A model generated the notes under the pieces. The model did no database searches, was not told where the DNA came from, and worked only from the letters and a program-made list of their open reading frames with translations. The translations under genes and the position numbers were made by a program. From positions 1 through 64,000 of IMG/VR virus record IMGVR_UViG_3300025141_000020: a stretch of DNA of 64,000 nt; one strand, written 5' to 3'. Shown here in pieces: positions 39,453 through 49,476 of the stretch (within the stretch, counting starts at the first letter, position 1; each line of letters starts with the position of its first letter). This DNA comes from a virus.

Positions 39453-41849
39453 TTAAAAATCTATAGTTATAACAAATTGTTGTTGTCCATCTCTTTCTAC
39501 TGGTGATTGTAGTTTTGCTATCGCCATTAAATCTGGGAAACCGTTTTCATTATCATATAAACCTATTTCACTTATTTTAGGTTTTGTGCTATTTCCTGCA
39601 ATAGCGTTATAATTTACAAATGTCGGATTAACTGAGTTAGTAAATGACATAGTACCTGTGCCTAAAGAGACAACGTGTCTCATCTCATATATAGTTGCCA
39701 TAATATCCGTCTCTATTGTACCATAAAAGAAGTATTCGTCACCAAATTGTAATTGAGTTGCACCCAATGTGCTTGCAGGTGGTACTGATACAAAATCATT
39801 GTATGTATACCCAGTTGGTGTTGTTGGGTATGGACATGGTGCTCCTAGTGTGTCGTTACCTGTTAGATAAACTGTTGTACCAACTAAATTACTTGCTGAT
39901 ATAGCGGTTCCTACTACGTGGTTAGGTATGTCTGCTGTCATATCTAAATATTCCCACGCTCCTGGTAATGGGTCACCACCAGTTGTTATTTGAAATAGTA
40001 TGAGTAGTCTGTTTGCTTCAAATCCTAATCCTCCACTAGCTGATAAATCTTTTAAGTATGGAAACTCTTGACCGAAGGTTATGCCTACATCAAATAAAGT
40101 GTCGTTAGGTCCTAAAGTCTCATAAACATAGTAATTACAATGCATCCCCGTCATTCCCGCGGTATCGTCTGCTAACATATAAGTTATATAAACTCTATCG
40201 TACGTACTTTGAACTACTCCTTGTGTGCATCCAGACCCAGAACATCCAGTGCCCGCATCTATTTTACTTGTTCCTGGAGCGGGTAGTGTATAGCTTCTAT
40301 TAGATTTATATGACATGGCCGTTAATAACTCTTGGTCGTCTATAATTACAGTTTTATAATCTGGAAATACTTTACCTACAGTATTAGGTGTATTACCACT
40401 ACCAATATTATCATCAGTTAGAGGGTAATACCTAAGACCATCATCATTCATGTTTAGATTTTTATTGGATAGCATCACATTAGGCGTTGGGTTAAATGAG
40501 CTATTTATTGGTGGGTCAACATAAAATGTTTGCCCTAGTATTGTCTCGTCTCCCATACCTGTCCCTGTACCTGAACCAAAATTATCTTTTTTATGCCACA
40601 TTAACCAAGGCATATGTAATTTAAAGTTCCTTGCCGCTCCCATATTATTAATATTTCCAGCGAAATTATAAGCTTCTAAAGCAAATTTTTCGCCATAAAA
40701 ATCAGTAGTAGAGTTATTTGTGTAGTGTATAATCCCAATACATTTCTGTTGTTCTGGAAGTACAACTCTTGGTTTGTCCTGTGAATCATAGTACCATGTA
40801 CCACCAATTGTACCATGATATGCATCCACATCTTGTAAACTAAAACTTTGTCCATTGTTACTACCATAACCAAAATATTCTTTACTACCACAATAACCAC
40901 TTGAGCCATATTTATTAACGTCTTCGTATCCTGAAGTAATTCCAGCTACACTCTCAGACCAATTTATATTCATATTCCAAATTTTAGCGTCATTTGTTGA
41001 TACACTACAGCAATCGTTATAAGAGAGTGTGTCGTCACACCAATAAGATGTGGCATTTGCTATATTGTATATACTACCTACTGTGGTCATTGGATTACCG
41101 GAAACTGCTGGATATACTCTCATAGCTACACAATTAGATACAACCCCTTCAGAAGCATAGTCTGGCACATCCCTATCTAAAGTTAATACTATTGTACCTG
41201 TGGTAGCTGTGTAGTATGTTGCACTAACAACTTGATAAAATAGTGTTGGTCCAGCCGCTGAATAAACTAATTCTGAACAACCATTACCTGAAAATGTGTA
41301 AGATATAGATACTATATCACCTACTAGTGGGGCATAAACTTGTGAGCTACAAGCGCCTGATGTCAGAACAACTGTACTAGTTCCAGACATACCTGAAGAA
41401 CACACATTCCAGTTTGATGACAAGGTATAGTAACTATTTGTATTTGCACTAAAGTTGTGGTCTCCAGCTGTATTAATATAGGGCCCCAATGCTGGCACAC
41501 TAAAAAATCCTCTTGTGGTTGCACTATTATACACTTCTTCTATATTATGTTGTGGTATTGTTGGGCCAAATGTGTCTGTAGTATTAATTCCGCCATTTAA
41601 AGGGTATTTTATATGACCTTTATTTTTTGCTGGATAAGGATTCAAATTTTGTGCATTATGTTCAGCTTGTAGAATATTTAACTCTGCGTAAGCTATAGGT
41701 AGGGTATTATAACAATCATAACAAACTTCACTGTCTCCTAATTGGAATAATCCTATATTTAATTTACCTTCTGAAAGTTTTTTTCTTCCGGCATCTGTTA
41801 GTCTAGCTACAATTGCTCCTTGGGTACTGTTTTTAATTATATAACTCAT
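39453..41849 (-). CDS. Tail fibre-type protein with shared N- and C-terminal domains (798 aa)
   Basis: The N-terminus GAIVARLTDAGRKKLSEGKL is the third copy of the fibre-docking domain; the long middle is Ser/Thr/Asn/Tyr-rich with a few cysteines (CYDCYNTLPI, CSGSGC); the C-terminus KISEIGLYDNENGFPDLMAI matches the 395-residue protein. It is a typical long fibre or baseplate-associated adhesin. TATTTATA lies 15 nt upstream, in the longest gap of the tail block, so it may start a transcript that includes the fibre genes downstream. Confidence 0.6.
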   Translation of the reverse strand: MSYIIKNSTQGAIVARLTDAGRKKLSEGKLNIGLFQLGDSEVCYDCYNTLPIAYAELNILQAEHNAQNLNPYPAKNKGHIKYPLNGGINTTDTFGPTIPQHNIEEVYNSATTRGFFSVPALGPYINTAGDHNFSANTNSYYTLSSNWNVCSSGMSGTSTVVLTSGACSSQVYAPLVGDIVSISYTFSGNGCSELVYSAAGPTLFYQVVSATYYTATTGTIVLTLDRDVPDYASEGVVSNCVAMRVYPAVSGNPMTTVGSIYNIANATSYWCDDTLSYNDCCSVSTNDAKIWNMNINWSESVAGITSGYEDVNKYGSSGYCGSKEYFGYGSNNGQSFSLQDVDAYHGTIGGTWYYDSQDKPRVVLPEQQKCIGIIHYTNNSTTDFYGEKFALEAYNFAGNINNMGAARNFKLHMPWLMWHKKDNFGSGTGTGMGDETILGQTFYVDPPINSSFNPTPNVMLSNKNLNMNDDGLRYYPLTDDNIGSGNTPNTVGKVFPDYKTVIIDDQELLTAMSYKSNRSYTLPAPGTSKIDAGTGCSGSGCTQGVVQSTYDRVYITYMLADDTAGMTGMHCNYYVYETLGPNDTLFDVGITFGQEFPYLKDLSASGGLGFEANRLLILFQITTGGDPLPGAWEYLDMTADIPNHVVGTAISASNLVGTTVYLTGNDTLGAPCPYPTTPTGYTYNDFVSVPPASTLGATQLQFGDEYFFYGTIETDIMATIYEMRHVVSLGTGTMSFTNSVNPTFVNYNAIAGNSTKPKISEIGLYDNENGFPDLMAIAKLQSPVERDGQQQFVITIDF

Positions 41850-41864
41850 ATTTTTTTCTTTATT

Positions 41865-41872
41865 TATAAATA
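41865..41872 (-). promoter_or_regulatory. Late-promoter-like octamer TATTTATA
   Basis: Minus strand, 15 nt before the ATG at 41849, followed by an A-rich stretch (AATAAAGAAAAAAAT). Confidence 0.55.
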
Positions 41873-41886
41873 CATTTTATATCACT

Positions 41887-44800
41887 TTAATATGATGATT
41901 GTTGGGAATAAAATGCATCCCTACTTATTTTAAATGTAACTCTCTCTGTTTGTGAATCAGTTTGTATTGTTTTCGCGTTAAGGATTGGGTAGTATCTTCT
42001 TATTATAACATCGTAAGAATAAGTACCGAATGTCGGTAGTTTTAATGTTACTATCTCATTTATATTACCTACTGTGTTTATATCTATAGTTATTTTATAA
42101 TCTCTAACTATGGACCCATTAGAATCAAATAGCCTAACTATAATCTCGTCAATAGTCGTTTTGTCTTTATAGTAAAATACTGGTATGCTTGGGTTCTTAT
42201 CTGGTGTAAAACCTATAACAGTATAAATTGTTCTATACCATAATGTGAATGTGTCGTTAACGGTATAAGTATCTAAACTATCTAATAGTTGAATTCTTGT
42301 GTCGCTTGTTTTTTGATAATCTTTTTCTGGGTATATTAATGCCCCATTAACCGCGATTGTTACCGCACCCACAGATTGTTTATCTAGATTAATATAATAA
42401 TACCCATCCTTTTCGAATATGGTTTCTGTGGTTGTAGTGGTTACGGTAGCGGGAACTTGGAAAGTTTGTATGTCGGTACCTCCTTTGGTGTCGTATAGAA
42501 ATTGTATGTTGTCCCCGTTTTTTACAGTTTCTTTAAAGAAGACAACTAAACCTGTCGACCTATTATACTGATAGTCACCATTATTCGCGGTTATTTCTAC
42601 CCCATCAGGCCATTTTGTGGGGTTGGTGTAGTTGGTACTTCCCGATATACCTTGTTTTAGTGTTACTCCGTTTACTGCCACCAACGGGGAACTTCCAATA
42701 CTTGCACTTAACTGGTAGCTAAAATTTTGTGCACTCCATGCAAATGGAATTGCTGGATTACTACCATCCACTTCTTGCATGCTACGTACCAATACCGTAT
42801 CTGTAGCCAGTTGGTGGGTTTGTACGGGTAACTTAAAGTCATCCAGGTATAGTGTTGGTATCGGTGGATTAGTTAAGACTGTCATGTATAAATCTTTATC
42901 ATAATCTATTTTTTTACTAGGTGGGTATTGAGCTGTATCAAACCATAGTTCTGTTTTAGCTTTTTTATCTTTAGTTAAGTAGCTAGGTCTAATAATATAT
43001 TCCCATGATTCGGTAGTTGATAATGCTGAAAATGGAATCTCTGTAGTACCTGTACATATAATACCTCCTGTTGCACTATCCACACCACAAGGCAATGTAT
43101 CAAACATAAATTCGTAATCGGGTAGTGTTGCTACTTCCTCTGTTTCAAAAACATATGGATATATCCTATATTTAGGATAACTGTTACCAAAAATTAAATC
43201 GTCTGTATTGCCACCAAAATAGAAAGTCATTTCTTTTGATGTGTCTGTACTTGCGTTGTAGATTGGTAACGCTGGCATATTACCAATTGTAGTTATTGGG
43301 GTTACGCTCGGGCTAGATAACCCTGGTATGGTTGTTGTTGGTTGTGGAGTACTTTGTAATGTTACATTAACTTTTGGTCGTATTACGGGTACCCCTTTAT
43401 TGCACCTGTTGTTGGTTGTGGGTCTACACTTTTGTGTGGTTATTATGTTTGATGTTGAGGCACTCGTTGCTAACACGCTTACTGTTGTAGATGGGCCCTC
43501 TAAATTAGATTTAAAGGTCATGTGATACCAATTTGCCTGTGGTTGTGACGTCTGATACATACCAATTCTTCCAGGTAATTTATATTTTAATAAGGAATTA
43601 TTATCTACCCATTCTGGTGCTGAGGCACTATTACCTGACCACGTAAGACTATTATTTAAATCAAAATTAATGTCATACACAGAATTATATGGTCTTGCAT
43701 CCCCTATGCTACCATTAAGTGGGTCTGTAAATTCTATTTTAAATCTAGTATTAGCTCTAGTAATCTTAATCCTAAGTCCTTGTACGGATGCCCAAGTACC
43801 ACCACTTGTTAGTGGTGATGTTGTTCCAGAGTTTGTTAGTATCATAGTTTGACCGTAGTCTGATGCCGCGGAGTAAGTAGTAGAGATGCAACCACCATTA
43901 CACTCCCTAAAATTAGGGCTTGTGTATCTATTGAATGCGTACGCACTCATATGAGAATTATTTCTTACTGATACTTGTCCTGTACTAGTTCTCATACTTA
44001 AAGATAATGAGTGTCTTACACCTATTGGTCCATATAACCCCAATGTATCTCTAAATGAATGTAGTAATAAAGCTATTGTATCGTCATCACTAGATGTTGA
44101 GTTTACCGTGACTTCCCATTCATAGTTGTCAGATGGGCAAGCACTAACCATACCTGTTGACTGTGAATTATTTGTGTTAGATTGTAATTTTCTCAAACTA
44201 CCAGTTAAGACATTACTAGCTAAAGCTATTTTACCATTAGAATCTACTGTTCTATCACTACCATCAACATCAATATTTCTAACTCCATAAGTACTACCTG
44301 TACACATTGAAGCTCTTGGATTGCCGTACATCCCATAGTTTTGTCTTGGGTCTATAGTTAACCATTTTACCAATGGTGTTTGTGATGTAGTCGGCCACCT
44401 AACAACAAATTTATCAATGTATTCATTATAATAAAATTTACCTATATCACCGGCAAGTGTACCAACAGTTGGTCCTATTGCGTTACCTTCCTCCATTTCT
44501 AGATTGTATGCTCCTAGATACCAATCTGTTCCTGTGTCAGTTAATCTATCTGCTGTATCTCCGGTATATAACCAGACTTTTGGGTCGTTAGAGTGTATTA
44601 CTCCGTCTTGGAATAGTCCTGTAGGTACTGAACGGTCTTCTGCCCAACCAGGCCCCCAACCTGCTTGAAATTGAAAATCGTAATCAGCGAAAGGTACGAA
44701 AGCACCCCACTTATCAAAAATTTCAGTCATTGACCACCCACTATATGTCAATCCACTATTATAATCAAATTCAGTACATCCGGAACTAAACTCAATATTG

Positions 44801-45300
44801 TCAACTGTAGGTCTATTTTCAACCATAGTAACACTATATACACCATTATCTAGATTGTTGAAAGTATATGTTGTGTCCGCTGAGGTTCCGTAATAAATGT
44901 CTATTAATTTATCGGATTTTCTTAGCTCATACCTAAAATACTCCCCTAATGTTGTAGCGGTAGTTACGGCTATACTACATTTCTTGTTTGTGTCCGTAAC
45001 ACATGAATTGTCTGATAGACTTACAGTAAGAGTTGGTTTAACTAGTCCACTTATGGTAAATGTGGTGGACCCGGTCTCCCCTACAATGTCAGTTATAGTT
45101 CCAGTATAATCACCTTCACATAGATTATACACCCCAAAAGTGTCTGCGGTATAAGAGTTAACTGAGCCTGACCAAGAAACACTATATGGTGAAGTCCCCC
45201 CAGAAACTGTTAACCCATTTATGTATCCACTACAAGACCCGCTTAATGTGTTTCTTAAATTATATTGACTAAAAATTATATTTCCGTTATTTGTTGGCAT
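41887..45300 (-). CDS. Giant adhesin-like protein with SprB repeat (1137 aa)
   Basis: The N-terminal 95 residues include TVSGGTSPYSVSWSGSVNSY and then YNLCEGDYTGTITDIVG, a SprB-type repeat as in the Bacteroidota gliding adhesin SprB. The next domain (about 150-620) is beta-rich and contains glycine and Cys-rich loops; around 620-720 Ser/Thr/Pro-rich linker (PTTTIPGLSSPSVTPITTI). The C-terminal third has beta-rich Ig-like segments (YYINLDKQSVGAVTIAVNGA, NEIVTLKLPTFGTYSYDVII). Likely a distal tail or fibre component that contacts the host surface. Role inferred. Confidence 0.65.
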   Translation of the reverse strand: MPTNNGNIIFSQYNLRNTLSGSCSGYINGLTVSGGTSPYSVSWSGSVNSYTADTFGVYNLCEGDYTGTITDIVGETGSTTFTISGLVKPTLTVSLSDNSCVTDTNKKCSIAVTTATTLGEYFRYELRKSDKLIDIYYGTSADTTYTFNNLDNGVYSVTMVENRPTVDNIEFSSGCTEFDYNSGLTYSGWSMTEIFDKWGAFVPFADYDFQFQAGWGPGWAEDRSVPTGLFQDGVIHSNDPKVWLYTGDTADRLTDTGTDWYLGAYNLEMEEGNAIGPTVGTLAGDIGKFYYNEYIDKFVVRWPTTSQTPLVKWLTIDPRQNYGMYGNPRASMCTGSTYGVRNIDVDGSDRTVDSNGKIALASNVLTGSLRKLQSNTNNSQSTGMVSACPSDNYEWEVTVNSTSSDDDTIALLLHSFRDTLGLYGPIGVRHSLSLSMRTSTGQVSVRNNSHMSAYAFNRYTSPNFRECNGGCISTTYSAASDYGQTMILTNSGTTSPLTSGGTWASVQGLRIKITRANTRFKIEFTDPLNGSIGDARPYNSVYDINFDLNNSLTWSGNSASAPEWVDNNSLLKYKLPGRIGMYQTSQPQANWYHMTFKSNLEGPSTTVSVLATSASTSNIITTQKCRPTTNNRCNKGVPVIRPKVNVTLQSTPQPTTTIPGLSSPSVTPITTIGNMPALPIYNASTDTSKEMTFYFGGNTDDLIFGNSYPKYRIYPYVFETEEVATLPDYEFMFDTLPCGVDSATGGIICTGTTEIPFSALSTTESWEYIIRPSYLTKDKKAKTELWFDTAQYPPSKKIDYDKDLYMTVLTNPPIPTLYLDDFKLPVQTHQLATDTVLVRSMQEVDGSNPAIPFAWSAQNFSYQLSASIGSSPLVAVNGVTLKQGISGSTNYTNPTKWPDGVEITANNGDYQYNRSTGLVVFFKETVKNGDNIQFLYDTKGGTDIQTFQVPATVTTTTTETIFEKDGYYYINLDKQSVGAVTIAVNGALIYPEKDYQKTSDTRIQLLDSLDTYTVNDTFTLWYRTIYTVIGFTPDKNPSIPVFYYKDKTTIDEIIVRLFDSNGSIVRDYKITIDINTVGNINEIVTLKLPTFGTYSYDVIIRRYYPILNAKTIQTDSQTERVTFKISRDAFYSQQSSY

Positions 45301-45308
45301 TTTCTATA

Positions 45309-48300
45309 TTATTCTTCTGGACATACATCATCACTAGATATACACTCGTTTATTGCTTTACAAAAATAAGTTCCATGAGGACATATACCACTCTCATCAC
45401 TATCAGTCTCAGTATCAGGGTTGTCTATCAGGTCATCTTTAATTGTTTGTGGTGTTAATGGATTTTCTATTTGGTCTACTCTTTGTTTTTCTTTTTCTGC
45501 GTCACTAATTACTTGTGTTGTGGACTTATCTCTTATTTCATCTTCAGTTTCCGTTATTACCTCTTGACAGTTTGCCTTACATTTTTCTATACTCTCATAA
45601 CGACCATTTCTGTCTTCAAAACATAACCCCTCAAAACAGTTCCACCTCTCAGTGCCGTTTCCGTTTCCAGAGCCTGACCCCCAACCTGAACCACACCAAT
45701 TATTCCATTCACCACATTTGATTGGTCCGTCTGGGTCACAACCTCCCGGTTCACACCTACATCCACACTGCCTTTGGGTACAAACCTTTTTACAGTCCTC
45801 TAGACTACTATATCTTCCTTGGTTAGTTTCTATACACTCACTTTTTGTGGGTGATGCTCCTATACCAATTTTTCCTCTATTGTCCCGATTTACGGGTAAT
45901 CTTTGTTGTACACAATCATACCCCCTTCTTCTACCTACACCACTACCATAACTACTACCATTAACTTGTTGGCACTCTTCCTCACATCTATCTAAAGTTT
46001 CAAATCTACCTCGTGGGTCTTCTATACAAACCGGTTCACTACTACCATTGCCATCAGATGTCCTCCTACCTCTATCTGTAGGAATATAACATGTATATCT
46101 ACATTCACCGTAGTCACATTCTGATTGTGGCTTTGGTGGTCCTCCTGGGTTTGTACCACCGTCGTCATCATCTATATTTGGTATTACACCTTTAGGTTTT
46201 ATAGGGGTTACACCACTCACAACCTCTTTTATTAGATTGCCGCTCTCAGCACAGTGATTTATAATTACCGGAGTACAACTTGCGTTTAATTTTTTACAAT
46301 ATTCATTTGCCCTTTTTATACAATCTATACAATCATCAGATTTAGTATCTGCCATTATTTCTGATATTCCGAATATTGGGTCTAATTTCAATTTATTAGC
46401 AACGTCTTGGTTACATTTGCAATAATACTGACAACTAGTAGATTCTGGTTTAACTATTATTGTTGGGTCTACAATCGTGATTACTTTACCGTCTATAGTT
46501 ATTTTTTTATCTACATTAACTACTTTCCATTTATCCGGTGTAGTTTTATGTAAAATGTCGTAGGAGGTTAACGCTTTTTCTGTTGAGCATGGTTTAAATA
46601 GTCCACATTCTGGTGTAATTACTATATAGTGTATTAAATCGTTGCCATATAAATCTTTAAATATATTTTTCACCACATATGAATGTCTTTGTTGTGGAAA
46701 TGTGTATAGACAAGTAGCGTCATAGTCTTGGTTGTATTGTGGCAAACATACTTTAAATATCCCATTTTTAGACATTTTTGTCATATAGTTGATTGTCCCT
46801 CCTTTAAGTGTATAGTCTTTTATAATATTGTTTTCTATTAGTGATTGCCATGCATTCATTGGTTTATTTCTTACTATATCCCATTTTAGTACATTATTAG
46901 TTCCTTTGCTGTCCACAAAAGTTAAATGGTTAAAAGTTGTCATATTAACTGTAGGCACCGTTAATGTATTACACCCATTATCGGTTATATAAAGTGACCC
47001 GTCTAACTTTACAGACCTACCGTTATTTCCTTTAACAATATCAAACCCTTGTGACATCTCCGTTGAGTCAAAAAATAATTGTTTTTCCCGTACACTATTT
47101 GCGGACTTAATTGCTCTAAAAAATGGTGCTTCTGAAATCGCCCCACTATCATCTAGTTTATGCCCTAAATTTACTGTTATAGTACTAGTGCCCCCAGTAC
47201 CAAATTTAGATGTTGTCTCACTAACACAAGTATACTTTAATTGTACTTTATCCCCTTTAATTAAATTTACAAACCCACTATCAACACTAACAGTACCATT
47301 ATGTTCAAATATTGTTGATGCTGATGTAGCACTCATATCACAAATTGTAAATGTACTAGATGTTTTATCTATATCCGTTACTTGTAACTTTAAATAATCA
47401 TTGGCTATACCATCATTATCGGTCCTTAAGACTTTATATTCAGCTAATGTACTTTCTGTACCAGCTGAAGAAGTTTTAACCAAAGATACCACAAAAGAGA
47501 ACCCTAATATCCCGTTAGCATTTTTACCTCTTTCTCCTGGGTAGTATTTGAAGTTGGTGTCCATTAGTGCTATATTAGTTTCTCCAACACCCGCATTTAT
47601 TAAAGAAGTGTTTATTAATCTTTTAATTTCATAGTTAGTGGAAGGATAGGTTCCAGTCATAGCGGAAGCATAAACAGTACTTAGATATTCACACCATTTA
47701 GTGTCTTTGTATCCCACGTTTAAGTGCCCTTTGTATGTTAACCTATACAGACCACTACTCTGAGCACTATATGTCATATAATCTGTCGAGGTTGTTTCAT
47801 TTATAATTAAACCGTCATTATATACATTATAAAAAGCGTAGGGCTTATAACTCTCTGTGTAGTCACCAATTAATGGAATAGGTTTGTTTAAATTAAAATC
47901 ACTTATAGGTACTACTGTGTCAGCCGAGATAGAGGCCCCACTAATAGTTATATCATAAGTATTAGTTATAGCTGATGTATGTGCGGAATATATCCCGCTA
48001 TATCTTCCGTAAGTTGTAAAACAAAAATCTGTATTACTATTCTGTTGTATTGGAGTGTCTTTATATAAAAATGTTAATTTTTTAATGTTTTCACTTTTAG
48101 GACTTCTTTCTGTATATGGGTGGCTCGCCTTGCCAATATGGTAGTAACCAATATACGGACTACCGTCTAATAATAATTCTTTTCCTGTGGTATATAATCC
48201 GTTTTGTCTACCAGATTTTATGGTCCCTATCCTTGTTTTTTTACGTGGACATATTAATATCTCTTTTATTAAACCATCACTATCATAAGTAAATCTAACA

Positions 48301-49472
48301 TCATTAAATTGATTTAATGTGGAACGTTTAATCCATTGTGATATATTAGAATATATCCTATTTACAGTTTTCGTTGACCCATTTTTATCCACTACATTAT
48401 AAGTTTCTTTACTACCTATTTGCTGTTTTTTTAATTTTTCTATAAAAGCTATTTGTTGTTGGGTGTTTGTAAATTTTAATGATATACATTTATTAACTGA
48501 TGAAAATATTTTATTATTTCTTATTTCACTTGTCCAATCAAGTGGGCTTATTTCTTTTCCGTTAAGTACAAGTGTTGGGGTTTCTGTTATTATCCCTTCA
48601 TTGACTTCTCTACTAACATTATATGGTATCTGAATCTTGTTAGTCGTACCCAAATTGAATTCACTTAAATTTGCGTTAACGTTAAATTCATTTTCAATAG
48701 CGTATACCTGACTTGACATTAATTCTATAGCGTCTGCTGGTATATTTTGTTTAGTTAGTTGTTTTTTATAGTCGTAGATTACCTCGCCAGTACCCATATT
48801 ACCATTATCTAGAGTTAGGTATGCTGTATTTAATTTCACCTTTTTTCTGGGCACTGTAACTTGTTTTGGTACACTTATATTTGGTGTAAACCCTTCTAAT
48901 ATAATATTGTCTGTAACATCACAATTAAAACTTAGTGATGTGGTATATTGGCCACAATTCTCACTTAGTATGTCCATGTCAAAAGAAAGTCTTGCTAGAT
49001 TGTTTTTACTTATATTAGGTAGTATCATTTGGATTGGGTGTACCCTTCTTGTCTTACTGCCTGTTGGCAATTTTAATGCCCCTATAACTATACCTGTACG
49101 AGTATTCTGTGTATTATAATAATTTATATGAGATAAAAATGCCCCATATTCTTTACCTCGTACGGAATTAAAAGAATATTTCCCATTATCCCCTTTAAAA
49201 ACTTCTAGAATAATATCAGAGTTATTAATACCTATATTGTCTAAATATTTTTTTAATTTTACCTGTTTACTGCTAAATCTTAAAAATAATCTTTTAAGGT
49301 TACTGTCTGTTTTAACAAAAATCTGAGCTGGTGATTGTGTGTTATATGTAAAACTAAAGCATTTTCTTTTTTTGTAGTTTTTATCCTTGATTCTTCCTGA
49401 AACATAGAATACGAATTTTAACTCATTACTGAGTACCCTAAAATCAACACTACTGTTATAAACTTTTGACAT
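45309..49472 (-). CDS. Giant structural protein with cysteine-rich C-terminal modules (1387 aa)
   Basis: The first 1100 residues are beta-rich without enzyme motifs (PTGSKTRRVHPIQMILPNIS...). From about 1125 to the end there are four cysteine-rich modules of one design: a Trp/Tyr-Cys start, a Cys-Ile/Phe-Glu turn, then Gly-Arg-Phe/Tyr-x-Ser/Thr-Leu/Ile-x-x-Cys-x-x-x-Cys (GRFETLDRCEEEC, GRYSSLEDCKKVC, GRYESIEKCKANC). The extreme end CPHGTYFCKAINECI resembles LDL-A-like ends. Such modules are probably disulfide knots. The same design occurs in the 2883-residue protein. No signal peptide, so disulfides must form in the virion or after release. Confidence 0.65.
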   Translation of the reverse strand: MSKVYNSSVDFRVLSNELKFVFYVSGRIKDKNYKKRKCFSFTYNTQSPAQIFVKTDSNLKRLFLRFSSKQVKLKKYLDNIGINNSDIILEVFKGDNGKYSFNSVRGKEYGAFLSHINYYNTQNTRTGIVIGALKLPTGSKTRRVHPIQMILPNISKNNLARLSFDMDILSENCGQYTTSLSFNCDVTDNIILEGFTPNISVPKQVTVPRKKVKLNTAYLTLDNGNMGTGEVIYDYKKQLTKQNIPADAIELMSSQVYAIENEFNVNANLSEFNLGTTNKIQIPYNVSREVNEGIITETPTLVLNGKEISPLDWTSEIRNNKIFSSVNKCISLKFTNTQQQIAFIEKLKKQQIGSKETYNVVDKNGSTKTVNRIYSNISQWIKRSTLNQFNDVRFTYDSDGLIKEILICPRKKTRIGTIKSGRQNGLYTTGKELLLDGSPYIGYYHIGKASHPYTERSPKSENIKKLTFLYKDTPIQQNSNTDFCFTTYGRYSGIYSAHTSAITNTYDITISGASISADTVVPISDFNLNKPIPLIGDYTESYKPYAFYNVYNDGLIINETTSTDYMTYSAQSSGLYRLTYKGHLNVGYKDTKWCEYLSTVYASAMTGTYPSTNYEIKRLINTSLINAGVGETNIALMDTNFKYYPGERGKNANGILGFSFVVSLVKTSSAGTESTLAEYKVLRTDNDGIANDYLKLQVTDIDKTSSTFTICDMSATSASTIFEHNGTVSVDSGFVNLIKGDKVQLKYTCVSETTSKFGTGGTSTITVNLGHKLDDSGAISEAPFFRAIKSANSVREKQLFFDSTEMSQGFDIVKGNNGRSVKLDGSLYITDNGCNTLTVPTVNMTTFNHLTFVDSKGTNNVLKWDIVRNKPMNAWQSLIENNIIKDYTLKGGTINYMTKMSKNGIFKVCLPQYNQDYDATCLYTFPQQRHSYVVKNIFKDLYGNDLIHYIVITPECGLFKPCSTEKALTSYDILHKTTPDKWKVVNVDKKITIDGKVITIVDPTIIVKPESTSCQYYCKCNQDVANKLKLDPIFGISEIMADTKSDDCIDCIKRANEYCKKLNASCTPVIINHCAESGNLIKEVVSGVTPIKPKGVIPNIDDDDGGTNPGGPPKPQSECDYGECRYTCYIPTDRGRRTSDGNGSSEPVCIEDPRGRFETLDRCEEECQQVNGSSYGSGVGRRRGYDCVQQRLPVNRDNRGKIGIGASPTKSECIETNQGRYSSLEDCKKVCTQRQCGCRCEPGGCDPDGPIKCGEWNNWCGSGWGSGSGNGNGTERWNCFEGLCFEDRNGRYESIEKCKANCQEVITETEDEIRDKSTTQVISDAEKEKQRVDQIENPLTPQTIKDDLIDNPDTETDSDESGICPHGTYFCKAINECISSDDVCPEE

Positions 49473-49476
49473 ATAA

